Shown: positions 27,722-35,838 of the stretch, one piece after another | Position numbering within the stretch: the stretch's first letter is position 1 | How the letters are laid out: each line of letters opens with the position of its first letter | Origin: an uncultured Rikenellaceae bacterium | GTDB taxonomy: Bacteria; Bacteroidota; Bacteroidia; Bacteroidales; Rikenellaceae | Reading direction: 5' to 3' | Length of the DNA: 64,000 nucleotides | NCBI GenBank assembly: GCA_944326815.1 | Contig: CALVFI010000010.1 | Coordinates: 124,001-188,000 of the forward strand | Notes under the pieces: model-generated | Seen by the model: the letters and a program-made list of their open reading frames with translations, nothing else | Databases searched by the model: none | What the model was told of the DNA's origin: nothing | Made by a program: the position numbers and the translations under genes

Positions 27722-28172
27722 GTTCCTCGTAAAAGGGAGTGATTACCAAAAAGATGCTTTCCGTTCGATGCGGATGACACAGGGCTATCTGAATTCAGCC
27801 CCGGAGAGGTCGGTACGCATTCGTCTTTGCGGGGAGAGTGGATACATTACCGTCAAAGGACCCACGGAAGCCGATGGAATCAGCCACTTCGAATGGGAAA
27901 AAGAGATTCCGTACAACGAAGCACAGGATTTGCTCCAACTGTGCGAGCCTGGAGTTATCGACAAAACACGCTATTATGTCCGCACCGGACAACATATCTT
28001 CGAAGTGGATGAATTTCACGGCGAGAATAAAGGGCTCGTTATCGCAGAAATCGAACTCCGTGAGGCAAACGAGACCTTTGAGCTGCCTGCCTGGTTGGGC
28101 GAGGAGGTCACGGGCGACGTCCGCTATTACAATGCTTCGCTAACTCATACCCCGTACAGTCGCTGGAAATAG
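27699..28172 (+). CDS. CYTH-domain triphosphate-binding protein
   Basis: A 157-residue CYTH (triphosphate tunnel metalloenzyme) protein. The signature ExExK is at E4, E6 and K8 in the N-terminal MGRETERKFLV. Alternating Arg/Lys/Glu strands (VRIRLCG, YITVKGP, FEWEKEIP) line the tunnel, and VDEFHGENKGLVIAEIEL is the matching C-terminal part. Bacterial single-domain members usually hydrolyse inorganic triphosphate or related compounds. Translation is probably coupled to the SulP gene it overlaps. Confidence 0.92.
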   Translation: MGRETERKFLVKGSDYQKDAFRSMRMTQGYLNSAPERSVRIRLCGESGYITVKGPTEADGISHFEWEKEIPYNEAQDLLQLCEPGVIDKTRYYVRTGQHIFEVDEFHGENKGLVIAEIELREANETFELPAWLGEEVTGDVRYYNASLTHTPYSRWK

Positions 28173-28233
28173 CGTCCAAATATTCTATCCTCGTACTTTT
28201 CTTCATATGTTTTGGAGTATATCAATCTTTTGC

Positions 28234-28241
28234 TATCTTTA
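28234..28241 (+). promoter_or_regulatory. Possible promoter -7 element for bacterioferritin
   Basis: TATCTTTA, one mismatch from TAnnTTTG, 29 bp before the bacterioferritin start. Confidence 0.4.
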
Positions 28242-28270
28242 GTCGGTAAAACCAACTAAAACCGAATACC

Positions 28271-28783
28271 ATGGCAAAAAAAGAGAAAAGTATCGAGTTG
28301 CTTAACCGGGCAGTAGCAGATGAATTGGTGGCTGTGCACCAATATATGTATTTCCACTTCTGCTGCGATGATATGGGCTATGACCTTCTGTCGAGTCTAT
28401 TCCGTCGTACGGCCATCCAGGAGATGATGCACGTCGAACAATTGGCAGAGCGCATCCTTTTCCTGAAAGGAGAGGTCGAAATGAAGCCCGCTCACGAAAT
28501 CCAGCACATCCACGATGTAAAACAGATGCTGGTATTGGCCGCAGAAATGGAAACGGGCAGTGTAAACGATTACAATGCCTGGGCCAACGAATGCGCCGCC
28601 AATGCCGACTCCGTATCCAAAAAATTGTTTGAGGCTCTTGTAGAAGAGGAAGAGGTTCACCTCGACCAATACGAGACCGAAATGGACAATCTGGAAAAAT
28701 TCGGTGACAGTTATCTGGCCCTTCAATCCATCGAGCGGAGCAAGAGCATTGCCACTCAATCGGCACCCACCAGCGGGGAATAG
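28271..28783 (+). CDS. bfr: Bacterioferritin
   Basis: An iron-storage protein. The 170-residue four-helix bundle has every dinuclear-iron ligand at the numbering of E. coli Bfr: E18, E51, H54, E94, E127 and H130. M52, the usual haem ligand at the dimer interface, is also present. It stores iron as a ferric mineral in a 24-mer and consumes H2O2 or O2. A Ser/Thr-rich tail of about 12 residues follows the last helix. Monocistronic; the hydrogenase/flavodiiron operon runs towards it from the other side. Confidence 0.92.
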   Translation: MAKKEKSIELLNRAVADELVAVHQYMYFHFCCDDMGYDLLSSLFRRTAIQEMMHVEQLAERILFLKGEVEMKPAHEIQHIHDVKQMLVLAAEMETGSVNDYNAWANECAANADSVSKKLFEALVEEEEVHLDQYETEMDNLEKFGDSYLALQSIERSKSIATQSAPTSGE

Positions 28784-28837
28784 TCCGAAATCATGACAAG
28801 GTGTCCATATACCAGGGGCATCACGCAAAGTATTTCC

Positions 28838-28880
28838 AAACAGAGAGGGACGAAAGAAAATTTTTCGTCCCTCTCTGTTT
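28838..28880. terminator. Bidirectional terminator between bfr and the hydrogenase operon
   Basis: An 18-bp perfect stem (28838-28855 with 28863-28880) and a 7-nt loop. It lies between the convergent bfr gene and the thioesterase gene and can serve both. Confidence 0.8.
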
Positions 28881-28949
28881 AAAACAATATATCACGGTTA
28901 ACGTACCTTTCTCAACCAGCGTGAATAAATATACTAAGTTTCCGTTCTT

Positions 28950-29324
28950 CTATTTAAGTTTGGCAAGAAAACGCTCGACATCTACTATGAACCGCTCATG
29001 CGTCCCCTCACCAATAACGCCTCGAGAATCGGATGCCACCACATGGAAAGTCAATTTGCGGCCCTCGGTCTGTTCAAGCACAGCGGTCGCAGAGACGGTC
29101 TCTCCCACTGCCGTAGCTCGTGTATGGGCCACATCCATTTTAGTCCCCACGGTCGTAGCCCCCTCGGGCAAGATGGACTCCACAGCCCGCATTGCTGCAT
29201 TTTCCATCAGAGCAATCATGGCCGGCGTAGCAAAAACTTGCAAACTTCCCGAGCCAACAGCGGAGGCAACATTCGTCTCATCGACCGTCACCGTACTGGT
29301 CGACTGCAGTCCCTGTGTTTCCAT
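28950..29324 (-). CDS. FlK-like hotdog thioesterase
   Basis: A 124-residue hotdog-fold protein resembling fluoroacetyl-CoA thioesterase FlK. The FlK catalytic triad Thr42-Glu50-His76 is matched with a constant 9-residue offset: T33 (FATPAM), E41 (ALMENAA) and H67 (DVAHTRAT). The fold fits acyl-CoA thioesterase activity, but most bacterial relatives have no known substrate and fluoroacetyl-CoA is unlikely here. It is the last gene of the hydrogenase operon, 1 bp after the flavodiiron gene. Confidence 0.85.
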   Translation of the reverse strand: METQGLQSTSTVTVDETNVASAVGSGSLQVFATPAMIALMENAAMRAVESILPEGATTVGTKMDVAHTRATAVGETVSATAVLEQTEGRKLTFHVVASDSRGVIGEGTHERFIVDVERFLAKLK

Positions 29325-29325
29325 C

Positions 29326-30525
29326 CTATTTCTTCAATATAGCCGCAGCCATGGCCTGCGCCAATGCATCACACTCTGAATACTTATCGGCATTGGGACG
29401 GCCGTGCATCTCTGAAGGCTCGCACACCTGTTCCCATCCGATGGTCTCGGCAAACGACTTGAGGTTACGCACACCACCGCCATTCCAGCTATACGACCCG
29501 AAAAGTCCCAGCACCCGATTTTTCACTCCCATATGGATCAATTCACGACACAGGCTCTCCATAAGCGGGAACATCTCTCCGTTGTAAGCACAACTTCCGA
29601 GCATCACACCACGGCACCGCCATATTTCATTGATCAGATAAGAGATATGAGTCTTTGAGACATCGTATACGCGGATATTACGCACGCCGTTCTGTGCCAC
29701 GCCATTTGCAATGTAATCGGCCATACGGGCCGTATTCCCATACATCGAGGCATAGATCACCACCACAGCATCATCCGCTTCATACTTACTCCATTTGTCA
29801 TACAATGCGATTACCTTCTCCGCATTCGCACGCCAGATCGGACCGTGCAACGAGCAAATCGTACGAATCGGGACTCCTGCCAACTTAGCAAAAGCCTTTT
29901 GTACCATATTGCTGTATTTTCCCACGATATTGGAGTAGTAACGGCGCATTTCGCTCTCATAAAAGTCGAAGCACAGTTGATCGTCGAATACGCCACCATC
30001 CAAGGTCCCGAAAGTTCCGAAAGCATCCGCCGAGAAGAGAATCTGCTCGGTCGTCTCATACGTCATCATGGTCTCCGGCCAATGCACCCAGGGGGTAAAG
30101 ACGAATTTCAGCTCATGGTTGCCCAACGAGAGCGTATCGCCATCCTTCACCTCCAGGCTATTATTGCAGGTCGCATCACCATAATAGGCCGTCAATACGC
30201 GAAAAGTCTTCTGGTTTCCCACGATTTTCACCTCGGGCCAACGGCGCAGAATCGTCTCGATCTCGCCTGCATGGTCGAGTTCCATATGATTGACGATCAG
30301 ATAATCCAACGGACGACCGTCCAACAGTGCCTCGATACGATCGACATACGAACTGTCGCTCCCCACTTCGAGAGTATCGAGCAGCGCTGTTTTGCTGTCT
30401 GTTATCAAATAAGAGTTGTAAGAGACTCCATTCGGCAACGGCCAAATATTCTCGAAAAGCTCTTTCCGACGATCGTTCACGCCGAGCCAGTGGATCTGCT
30501 CACTGATTTTTACACTATACTGCAT
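29326..30525 (-). CDS. Flavodiiron protein (FprA-type A flavoprotein)
   Basis: A 399-residue enzyme that reduces O2 to water and/or NO to N2O in anaerobes. The N-terminal metallo-beta-lactamase domain holds the diiron ligands H80, E82, D84 and H85 (NHMELDHAG), with further ligands around TPWVHWPETMM and SLHGPIW. The C-terminal flavodoxin domain (about 255-395) has the FMN loop SMYGNTARMA. No rubredoxin domain follows. It is the fifth gene of the hydrogenase operon, 7 bp after hydA; its electron donor may be a ferredoxin linked to that hydrogenase. Confidence 0.95.
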   Translation of the reverse strand: MQYSVKISEQIHWLGVNDRRKELFENIWPLPNGVSYNSYLITDSKTALLDTLEVGSDSSYVDRIEALLDGRPLDYLIVNHMELDHAGEIETILRRWPEVKIVGNQKTFRVLTAYYGDATCNNSLEVKDGDTLSLGNHELKFVFTPWVHWPETMMTYETTEQILFSADAFGTFGTLDGGVFDDQLCFDFYESEMRRYYSNIVGKYSNMVQKAFAKLAGVPIRTICSLHGPIWRANAEKVIALYDKWSKYEADDAVVVIYASMYGNTARMADYIANGVAQNGVRNIRVYDVSKTHISYLINEIWRCRGVMLGSCAYNGEMFPLMESLCRELIHMGVKNRVLGLFGSYSWNGGGVRNLKSFAETIGWEQVCEPSEMHGRPNADKYSECDALAQAMAAAILKK

Positions 30526-30532
30526 AATTTAT

Positions 30533-31954
30533 CTAAGATTGTTTTACTACATCTGCTATTTGTCGCGCGGCCACTTTCGGGTTGGCAATCACATTGCATC
30601 CATTCACGCAACCACCCTCACAAGCCATCACTTCGATCATATTGGCCGTACAGGTCTGCGGGAATGTTCTCATCTCCTTGATCTTCGCCTTATCCAACCC
30701 ATTGACGAGCAGGGAACGGATCTCTACCTGATCTCCAACCTTCGTCTTCACAGCCGTCATAACACCCGAAGAGACCGGATAGCCTCGGCTGGTAGAGTCG
30801 ATCGTATGATCAATATCAATCGTTCCGGCTCCGGCCACATCAATGCCCCGAGCCACCAACATGGCCCCCACTTCAGCAAAACTCAGCATCAAATCGGCAT
30901 TCGGGTCACAGAAGGTTTCGAATCGTTTTGCCAGGCAGGGCCCTACAAACACCAGCACAGCATCGGGATATTGTTTTCGAGCAATCTGAGCCGTATACTG
31001 CATCGGGGTCAAAGTATCCGACACATAAGGCTGTATTTCAGGCATATGTTTCTTTACCGCCGTAATATACGAAGGGCAACAGGAGGTAGTCATGAATTTC
31101 TGTCCTTGGGCCATCTTGTGAACAAACTCTTTAGCCTCATTTTCCGTCGTCATATCTGCCCCTTTAGCCACTTCGATCACGTCATCGAATCCCAGTTCCC
31201 GGATAGCCCCCAATATTTGGGCCAAAGGAGCCCGGAACTGCCCTGCAATTGCAGGAGCCACCATGGCCACCACCTTCTTTTCACTTCGGAACGCCCGAAA
31301 AACATCCATGATATGCGACTTCTCCATCACGGCTCCGAACGGACAAGAGGCAATGCACCGGCCACAGTAGATACACTTCGAATAATCAATCTGCTCCGTG
31401 CCGTCCTCGCGTTTGGAAATGGCTCCCACGGGACACGACTCCTCGCAAGGAACAGGAATATAAACAATAGCGTGATAGGGACAATTCTTCATACACAGGC
31501 CGCAATTGACACATTTCGTATGATCGATGTGCGCCTGCCCATTGCTGAATTCGATGGCCTTTTTAGCGCAGTTGGCCATACAGGGCCGGGCCAAACATCC
31601 CCGACACATATTGGTCACCACATAATTTACCCGGACACATGCGCTACACACCTCGTCTACCACAGTCAACGGCTCACGCGAAATCTCCGTCCGTTCAAAT
31701 GCACGACGTACATATTCGCTCAAAGGGGTCAATTCATCAATCTCATCGCGTATGTTGAAGCCCAACAATGCCATCAATTTATAGCGGAGCATCGCCCGAT
31801 CCTTATAGACACAGCACCGGGAGGTCGGAGCGCCTTTGGGACGCATCTCCAACGGAATCCGATCGATCTTGAGTTCGAGTTCTCCTTCGTTAAAAAGTTT
31901 CGCCAGACGAGTCAACAACTCCCTGTGAATCAACACTGCATTGTTTACCGCCAT
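30533..31954 (-). CDS. [FeFe]-hydrogenase, group B-like
   Basis: A 473-residue [FeFe]-hydrogenase. The N-terminal half binds several [4Fe-4S] clusters (Cys-rich motifs at about 103-129, 148-158, 170-174 and 194-204). The C-terminal H-cluster domain has all three signatures: TSCCP (290-294), PCLAKRFE (339-346) and EVMACEGGC (441-449). The proton-relay Cys and the cluster ligands are intact, so it should be active in H2 production or uptake. The layout fits group B, known from anaerobic Bacteroidetes and Clostridia. Maturation genes hydE, hydF and hydG are not in the window. Confidence 0.9.
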   Translation of the reverse strand: MAVNNAVLIHRELLTRLAKLFNEGELELKIDRIPLEMRPKGAPTSRCCVYKDRAMLRYKLMALLGFNIRDEIDELTPLSEYVRRAFERTEISREPLTVVDEVCSACVRVNYVVTNMCRGCLARPCMANCAKKAIEFSNGQAHIDHTKCVNCGLCMKNCPYHAIVYIPVPCEESCPVGAISKREDGTEQIDYSKCIYCGRCIASCPFGAVMEKSHIMDVFRAFRSEKKVVAMVAPAIAGQFRAPLAQILGAIRELGFDDVIEVAKGADMTTENEAKEFVHKMAQGQKFMTTSCCPSYITAVKKHMPEIQPYVSDTLTPMQYTAQIARKQYPDAVLVFVGPCLAKRFETFCDPNADLMLSFAEVGAMLVARGIDVAGAGTIDIDHTIDSTSRGYPVSSGVMTAVKTKVGDQVEIRSLLVNGLDKAKIKEMRTFPQTCTANMIEVMACEGGCVNGCNVIANPKVAARQIADVVKQS

Positions 31955-31957
31955 ATA

Positions 31958-32221
31958 TTATCCGACTAAATTCAGTTCTTCTCGAATTGCATCTACTATC
32001 TTGGTGATATTGGCTTCGGAGATCAACCGATCGCCCACCATTACAAAGGGAGCCTTGGCGGAACTGTCATGATTGCAGCAGTCCAGACAAGGGCTTCCGG
32101 ACACCTCCACACGATCGATCATCTCCGGGGTAAGATGTTCTTCGAGCAGTTGCAAATCAGCACCTCCCATCAAATAGCAAAGTGTTCCGGTACAAATCTT
32201 TACCATTACTTTTTCTTTCAT
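31958..32221 (-). CDS. Thioredoxin-like [2Fe-2S] ferredoxin
   Basis: An 87-residue protein resembling the thioredoxin-like 2Fe-2S ferredoxin domain of NuoE/HydC-type subunits. Candidate cluster ligands are C10 and C15 (KICTGTLC) and C45 with C48 or C49 (SPCLDCC). It probably carries electrons for, or between, the hydrogenase proteins encoded around it. It ends 3 bp before the group B hydrogenase gene. A start at the sixth codon (MVKIC) is possible. Confidence 0.88.
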   Translation of the reverse strand: MKEKVMVKICTGTLCYLMGGADLQLLEEHLTPEMIDRVEVSGSPCLDCCNHDSSAKAPFVMVGDRLISEANITKIVDAIREELNLVG

Positions 32222-32271
32222 ACTTCGGTTTTTATATTAACGACGATCAAAACGAATCAACGTAAAACGAG

Positions 32272-33441
32272 TTAAATATACTGAACTTTTACCTCTTTCA
32301 TAAATTTATTTTCAAGAATTTGCGCCAAACCCTTAATTAAATTGCGGCGCAATTCCAATTCAACGGGCAGGTTCGGGTCCTGATGCATCGGGTTGATCCG
32401 GGTTCCGACAACAAATTCTATCACGTCATGTTCCAACAGCATCCGAGCCACGATGCCATCCGTTCCCTTTTGCGGGATATCGCTTCCGGAGGCATGTTCC
32501 AACAAGCTCTTGACCTTGCTCAATGTTAAGACTCCTTCTGTCACCAAATCAACGCCCTCCATCATAGAGGTCGGCGGCAAACCGGCCGGATCGCGTTTCA
32601 ATTCCACAGCGACTGGTCTTTTCAACTCCCGGGAGATAATCTGGGCCGTCGTGCCCCCGCAAATCAGTTTCGTACCATGATACTTAGCTACCATATCAGC
32701 CAAGACATCGTCTTGTGACTCATTGAACGGCGGCCCAGAGCAGACCAAGATACGTCGAGGTTGCCGGAAATAGACAACCGCGCAGGTCATATCATTCTTC
32801 GGGGAAAACAGGTCATTTAACTCCGCCCGAGCGATCACCGTACGACAAAGTTCCCGCGCAGAAACCGTTGGTGAGGCCTCTATTGCTTCCCGGCACAGAG
32901 CCAATACACCGGCACGACCCCACCCCTCCGGCAAACGGCGGGTCATACGTCCCGACATGGTCACGCCATCGCTCAACAATACGATACGATCTTCCGGTTG
33001 AGCCCCAAAGGTGCTGACATACAACTCCGAGTCGTCTATATGGATACATTTACGAACAGGAACCACTTCATCTTCTCCTCGCAACAAAATATAAGAAGGG
33101 TTTCCCGCCTCGGCCAGATGCACCTCTCCATTACGACGAATATTCAGAATGGTAAAAGTAGCATTACGTCCAGGGCGATCGTTGTCTGGCACAAACGTAC
33201 GGAGAATAGTCTGTGCAGCATGTAACGGCGGTTCTCCGGCAAGCGTATAGTTCAAAGCCATAGAACCAATGACGTGTGCCACTACATTGGCTCGCACACC
33301 GCTTCCCGCCCCATCCGAGAGGACAATCACCGTATGTCCGCCGTAACGACGTTGCAAACATACATCGCCCGAAACGGTCTGTCCTTTTTCACTGAGCGAA
33401 CGACTGTCCGCTTCAATAAAGAAACGGTCGCTATTCGCCAT
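32272..33441 (-). CDS. SpoIIE-family PP2C-type protein phosphatase
   Basis: A 389-residue cytoplasmic protein. The N-terminal 210 residues are a PP2C/SpoIIE phosphatase domain with metal-binding aspartates in VIVLSDGAGSGVRA and RIVLLSDGVTM and in the segment around DLFSPKNDMTCAVVYF. The C-terminal 170 residues form an unrecognised domain with LICGGTTAQIISREL. No transmembrane or sensor part is present. It overlaps the HydS-like gene by 11 bp, so translation is coupled. SpoIIE-type phosphatases are known neighbours of group C hydrogenases, where they probably pass on the signal. The substrate is unknown. Confidence 0.88.
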   Translation of the reverse strand: MANSDRFFIEADSRSLSEKGQTVSGDVCLQRRYGGHTVIVLSDGAGSGVRANVVAHVIGSMALNYTLAGEPPLHAAQTILRTFVPDNDRPGRNATFTILNIRRNGEVHLAEAGNPSYILLRGEDEVVPVRKCIHIDDSELYVSTFGAQPEDRIVLLSDGVTMSGRMTRRLPEGWGRAGVLALCREAIEASPTVSARELCRTVIARAELNDLFSPKNDMTCAVVYFRQPRRILVCSGPPFNESQDDVLADMVAKYHGTKLICGGTTAQIISRELKRPVAVELKRDPAGLPPTSMMEGVDLVTEGVLTLSKVKSLLEHASGSDIPQKGTDGIVARMLLEHDVIEFVVGTRINPMHQDPNLPVELELRRNLIKGLAQILENKFMKEVKVQYI

Positions 33442-35128
33442 TATCCAATTTTTCGGTATTAAGAATCGAATTCAAGATAGCTTCGGTTCGGGATGCATTC
33501 TCGCCCAACAGATAGGCAATCTTCTGCACGGTCTCCAGATTCTCGCGCACCACCTTGCGAGTCCGGGCCACCACCTCCTCATTGCGCACCTGGGAGAACA
33601 ACATATTCCGGCAAATTACCAACACATTCCTATATTTCAATAATGAATGGACAGAAACCGTAATGATACGGTCCTTAATCTGCACATCCCGAACCAGCGA
33701 ATCGTCTCCATTCTCCAACACAGAAGAGATCATTGAGGAGAAGGGAAAAACATCCACGACATTCAATCCTCGGAATCGCGGATTGGCATCATAGACCGAC
33801 ACAGCATCGGCCCCAAGCATGGTAGCCAGCATCCGATTCGCTGCCACAATCTGCATATTGTTGTCCACCACAGCGACACCTGCCGCCAGACGGTCGATGA
33901 GTCCTATAAATCCCACACGTAACCGAGAACGGACATAATGAATACACATCTCTCGCGGCACCTCCCGACGGCTCAATGCCTTGGCAAAACGCCGACAAGT
34001 TCCATAACCGCATGCATTGCAATCCAACTGCTGCAATTGCATGGGCAATCCCAAGTCATCAAGCGCCGCCAATGTTTCGCTCTCGGAGACAAATTGAGTC
34101 ACAGGAGCCATTTCACCAAAGCCCCGCGTCACATCGATATAAGGCAACGTATAAGGCTCACTGATTTTAGCACGTTCATCGCTTAAACGCTTCAAAGCAA
34201 GGCGATGCCCCACGGCAGCATTCGGATCGCACGTCGCTCCGACAGAACCGATACATCCACCGGGACATGTCATCAAATCGAGCATCACAGGCCCCTCCAA
34301 ACGAGCCGGAACGGCATCCAAGGTATCACACACCCCCTTCAAGGAGGAGGCAGAGATCGTCAACATTTTTTCTGAAGCCGTGACAATTCCCGATAAAGGA
34401 TACATAAATCCTCCACGGGCCGTATAAGGCTCAAACTGATAGCTGTCATGGCCGGAAATGTGATCGAAATCTATCCCCTCGTCACTCATCCAACGCTTCA
34501 ATTCCTTAAAAGTCAACACAATATCGACCAATCCCTCCTCCTCGGCAATTTCGTTTTTAGCTGCCACACAAGAGGAAATATGGATAATCCGAGCCTCCCG
34601 GCCCCACCAACTGCGAATCATTCGGGCATGGGCCATCATCGGCGAAACCACTGGCAGCAAGCCTTCCAAAAGTCTCGGTTTATATTTCCGAATATAATCC
34701 ACCACCACCGGACAACGGGACGAAATAGAGAGACCAGGACGTTCGGCAGCCATTTCCATCTCTTTGCGCATGGAGGCCTCTGCCCCCAACGCACTCTCCG
34801 ACACATGAGTAAAGCCAAGCAACTTGAGTGCCTCAACAAAGCGACAGGTATCTATCCCCTCGAACTCCACCGTCCACTGGGGCGAAACCGATGCGACCTT
34901 GATCGTGTGAGTTTTAATAAATTTCCGAGCAAGATAGACATCATCCCGCAACCGGACGGCATCCTGTTTACAAACCTGAAGACACTCTCCGCACACCACG
35001 CATAACCCGGCATCAATAGCAGCCCCCTCCGCCGTAAGCGAAATGGCCTTCAACGGGCATTCCCGGATACATCGGCAACAATCTGCGCAATCATTGCGTT
35101 CTATATATAAGCTGTCGAGTTCGCTCAT
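33431..35128 (-). CDS. Sensory-type [FeFe]-hydrogenase homologue (group C/HydS-like) with PAS domain
   Basis: A 565-residue multidomain protein. It has an N-terminal 2x[4Fe-4S] ferredoxin (C14-C24 and C43-C53), an H-cluster domain (about 75-320), a CNACGYGTC-type [4Fe-4S] domain (C370, C373, C378) and a PAS domain (about 405-510), then a coiled C-terminus. The H-cluster motifs are altered. L1 is SSRCP (136-140), with Arg138 in place of the proton-relay Cys. L2 is SSCVAAK (185-191), with Met-Pro lost. L3 is MTCPGGC (286-292), with C288 and C292 kept. This pattern fits sensory group C hydrogenases. First gene of the operon. Confidence 0.9.
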   Translation of the reverse strand: MSELDSLYIERNDCADCCRCIRECPLKAISLTAEGAAIDAGLCVVCGECLQVCKQDAVRLRDDVYLARKFIKTHTIKVASVSPQWTVEFEGIDTCRFVEALKLLGFTHVSESALGAEASMRKEMEMAAERPGLSISSRCPVVVDYIRKYKPRLLEGLLPVVSPMMAHARMIRSWWGREARIIHISSCVAAKNEIAEEEGLVDIVLTFKELKRWMSDEGIDFDHISGHDSYQFEPYTARGGFMYPLSGIVTASEKMLTISASSLKGVCDTLDAVPARLEGPVMLDLMTCPGGCIGSVGATCDPNAAVGHRLALKRLSDERAKISEPYTLPYIDVTRGFGEMAPVTQFVSESETLAALDDLGLPMQLQQLDCNACGYGTCRRFAKALSRREVPREMCIHYVRSRLRVGFIGLIDRLAAGVAVVDNNMQIVAANRMLATMLGADAVSVYDANPRFRGLNVVDVFPFSSMISSVLENGDDSLVRDVQIKDRIITVSVHSLLKYRNVLVICRNMLFSQVRNEEVVARTRKVVRENLETVQKIAYLLGENASRTEAILNSILNTEKLDNGE

Positions 35129-35141
35129 GGAAGTTTTTTAG

Positions 35142-35149
35142 TACATTTG
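35142..35149 (+). promoter_or_regulatory. Promoter -7 element for the DUF4294 gene
   Basis: TACATTTG, an exact TAnnTTTG match, 26 bp before the DUF4294 start at 35176. It abuts head to head with the minus-strand element at 35150-35157. Confidence 0.65.
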
Positions 35150-35157
35150 CAAAGATA
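35150..35157 (-). promoter_or_regulatory. Promoter -7 element for the hydrogenase operon
   Basis: The minus strand reads TATCTTTG, an exact TAnnTTTG match, 21 bp before the HydS-like start. Because it directly touches the plus-strand -7 box, the two promoters cannot be bound by polymerase at the same time. Confidence 0.65.
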
Positions 35158-35175
35158 GGGATAAATATTCATACG

Positions 35176-35751
35176 ATGAAACGAATCGCGTCGCTTACTC
35201 TTTTGCTGCTGTTGTCGGTTAGCGCATTGTTTGCCCAATCGTATGGAAAGGGATATTTCAACTCCCGGCATGAAGTACATGGACGGGACACGCTTGCCGT
35301 CATTGACTTGTGGCCGGTGTATGTTTTCAAGCGGCCGGCCGACATGCGTCGTTATGCAAAACTCATTCAAAACGTCAAGGCGGTCTATCCCATAGCCAAG
35401 GAGGCACGGGCCCGGCTCTCCGTCATGGAAGCGACCCTACTCCAGTTAAAAACCGAGAAAGAACAACGCGCCTATGTCAAACGGATGGAACAGGAGCTCA
35501 AAACGGAATACACACCGGTTCTGAAACGCATGACCTTTTCTCAGGGAAAAATTCTGATCAAATTAATCGACCGGGAAACCAGTCGCACCTCCTATGAACT
35601 GGTGCGGGAACTCCGAGGCGGATTCAGAGCCTTTTTCTGGCAGGGAATTGCGCGAATTTTCGGCGCCAATCTCAAAGATACCTACGACAAAGAAGGAGAA
35701 GATAAAGTTATCGAGCAGATCATCCTGATGTACGAAGCCGGATTGATTTGA
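35176..35751 (+). CDS. DUF4294-family exported protein
   Basis: A 191-residue protein with a signal peptide (1-20, SALFAQ). The mature part matches the Bacteroidetes DUF4294 pattern: a conserved ...DLWPVYVFKRPADMRRYAKL start, a charged coiled stretch (about 85-120) and ITLIDRET-like IKLIDRETSRTSYELVRELRGG, then FFWQGIARIFGANLK. Function unknown. Monocistronic and divergent from the hydrogenase operon. Confidence 0.85.
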   Translation: MKRIASLTLLLLLSVSALFAQSYGKGYFNSRHEVHGRDTLAVIDLWPVYVFKRPADMRRYAKLIQNVKAVYPIAKEARARLSVMEATLLQLKTEKEQRAYVKRMEQELKTEYTPVLKRMTFSQGKILIKLIDRETSRTSYELVRELRGGFRAFFWQGIARIFGANLKDTYDKEGEDKVIEQIILMYEAGLI

Positions 35752-35789
35752 CGTTGACTTCACCCTCTTTTCCGCCTGACACAACAAAA

Positions 35790-35816
35790 AAAACCGATAC
35801 TTTTCGTACCGGTTTT
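35790..35816. terminator. Terminator between DUF4294 and yidC
   Basis: An 11-bp stem with one mismatch (AAAACCGATAC / GTACCGGTTTT) and a 5-nt loop; T-rich on both outer sides. It can serve the convergent DUF4294 and yidC transcripts. Confidence 0.7.
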
Positions 35817-35838
35817 TATTTATAGACTTTCAGACAAC

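Noticed and set aside
30539..31969. A 476-codon open frame on the plus strand, antisense to the whole group B hydrogenase gene
   Set aside because: It mirrors the hydrogenase gene, has no recognisable family, start signal or promoter, and its residue use (many His, Arg, Ile) is typical of shadow frames. The minus-strand gene has clear motifs.
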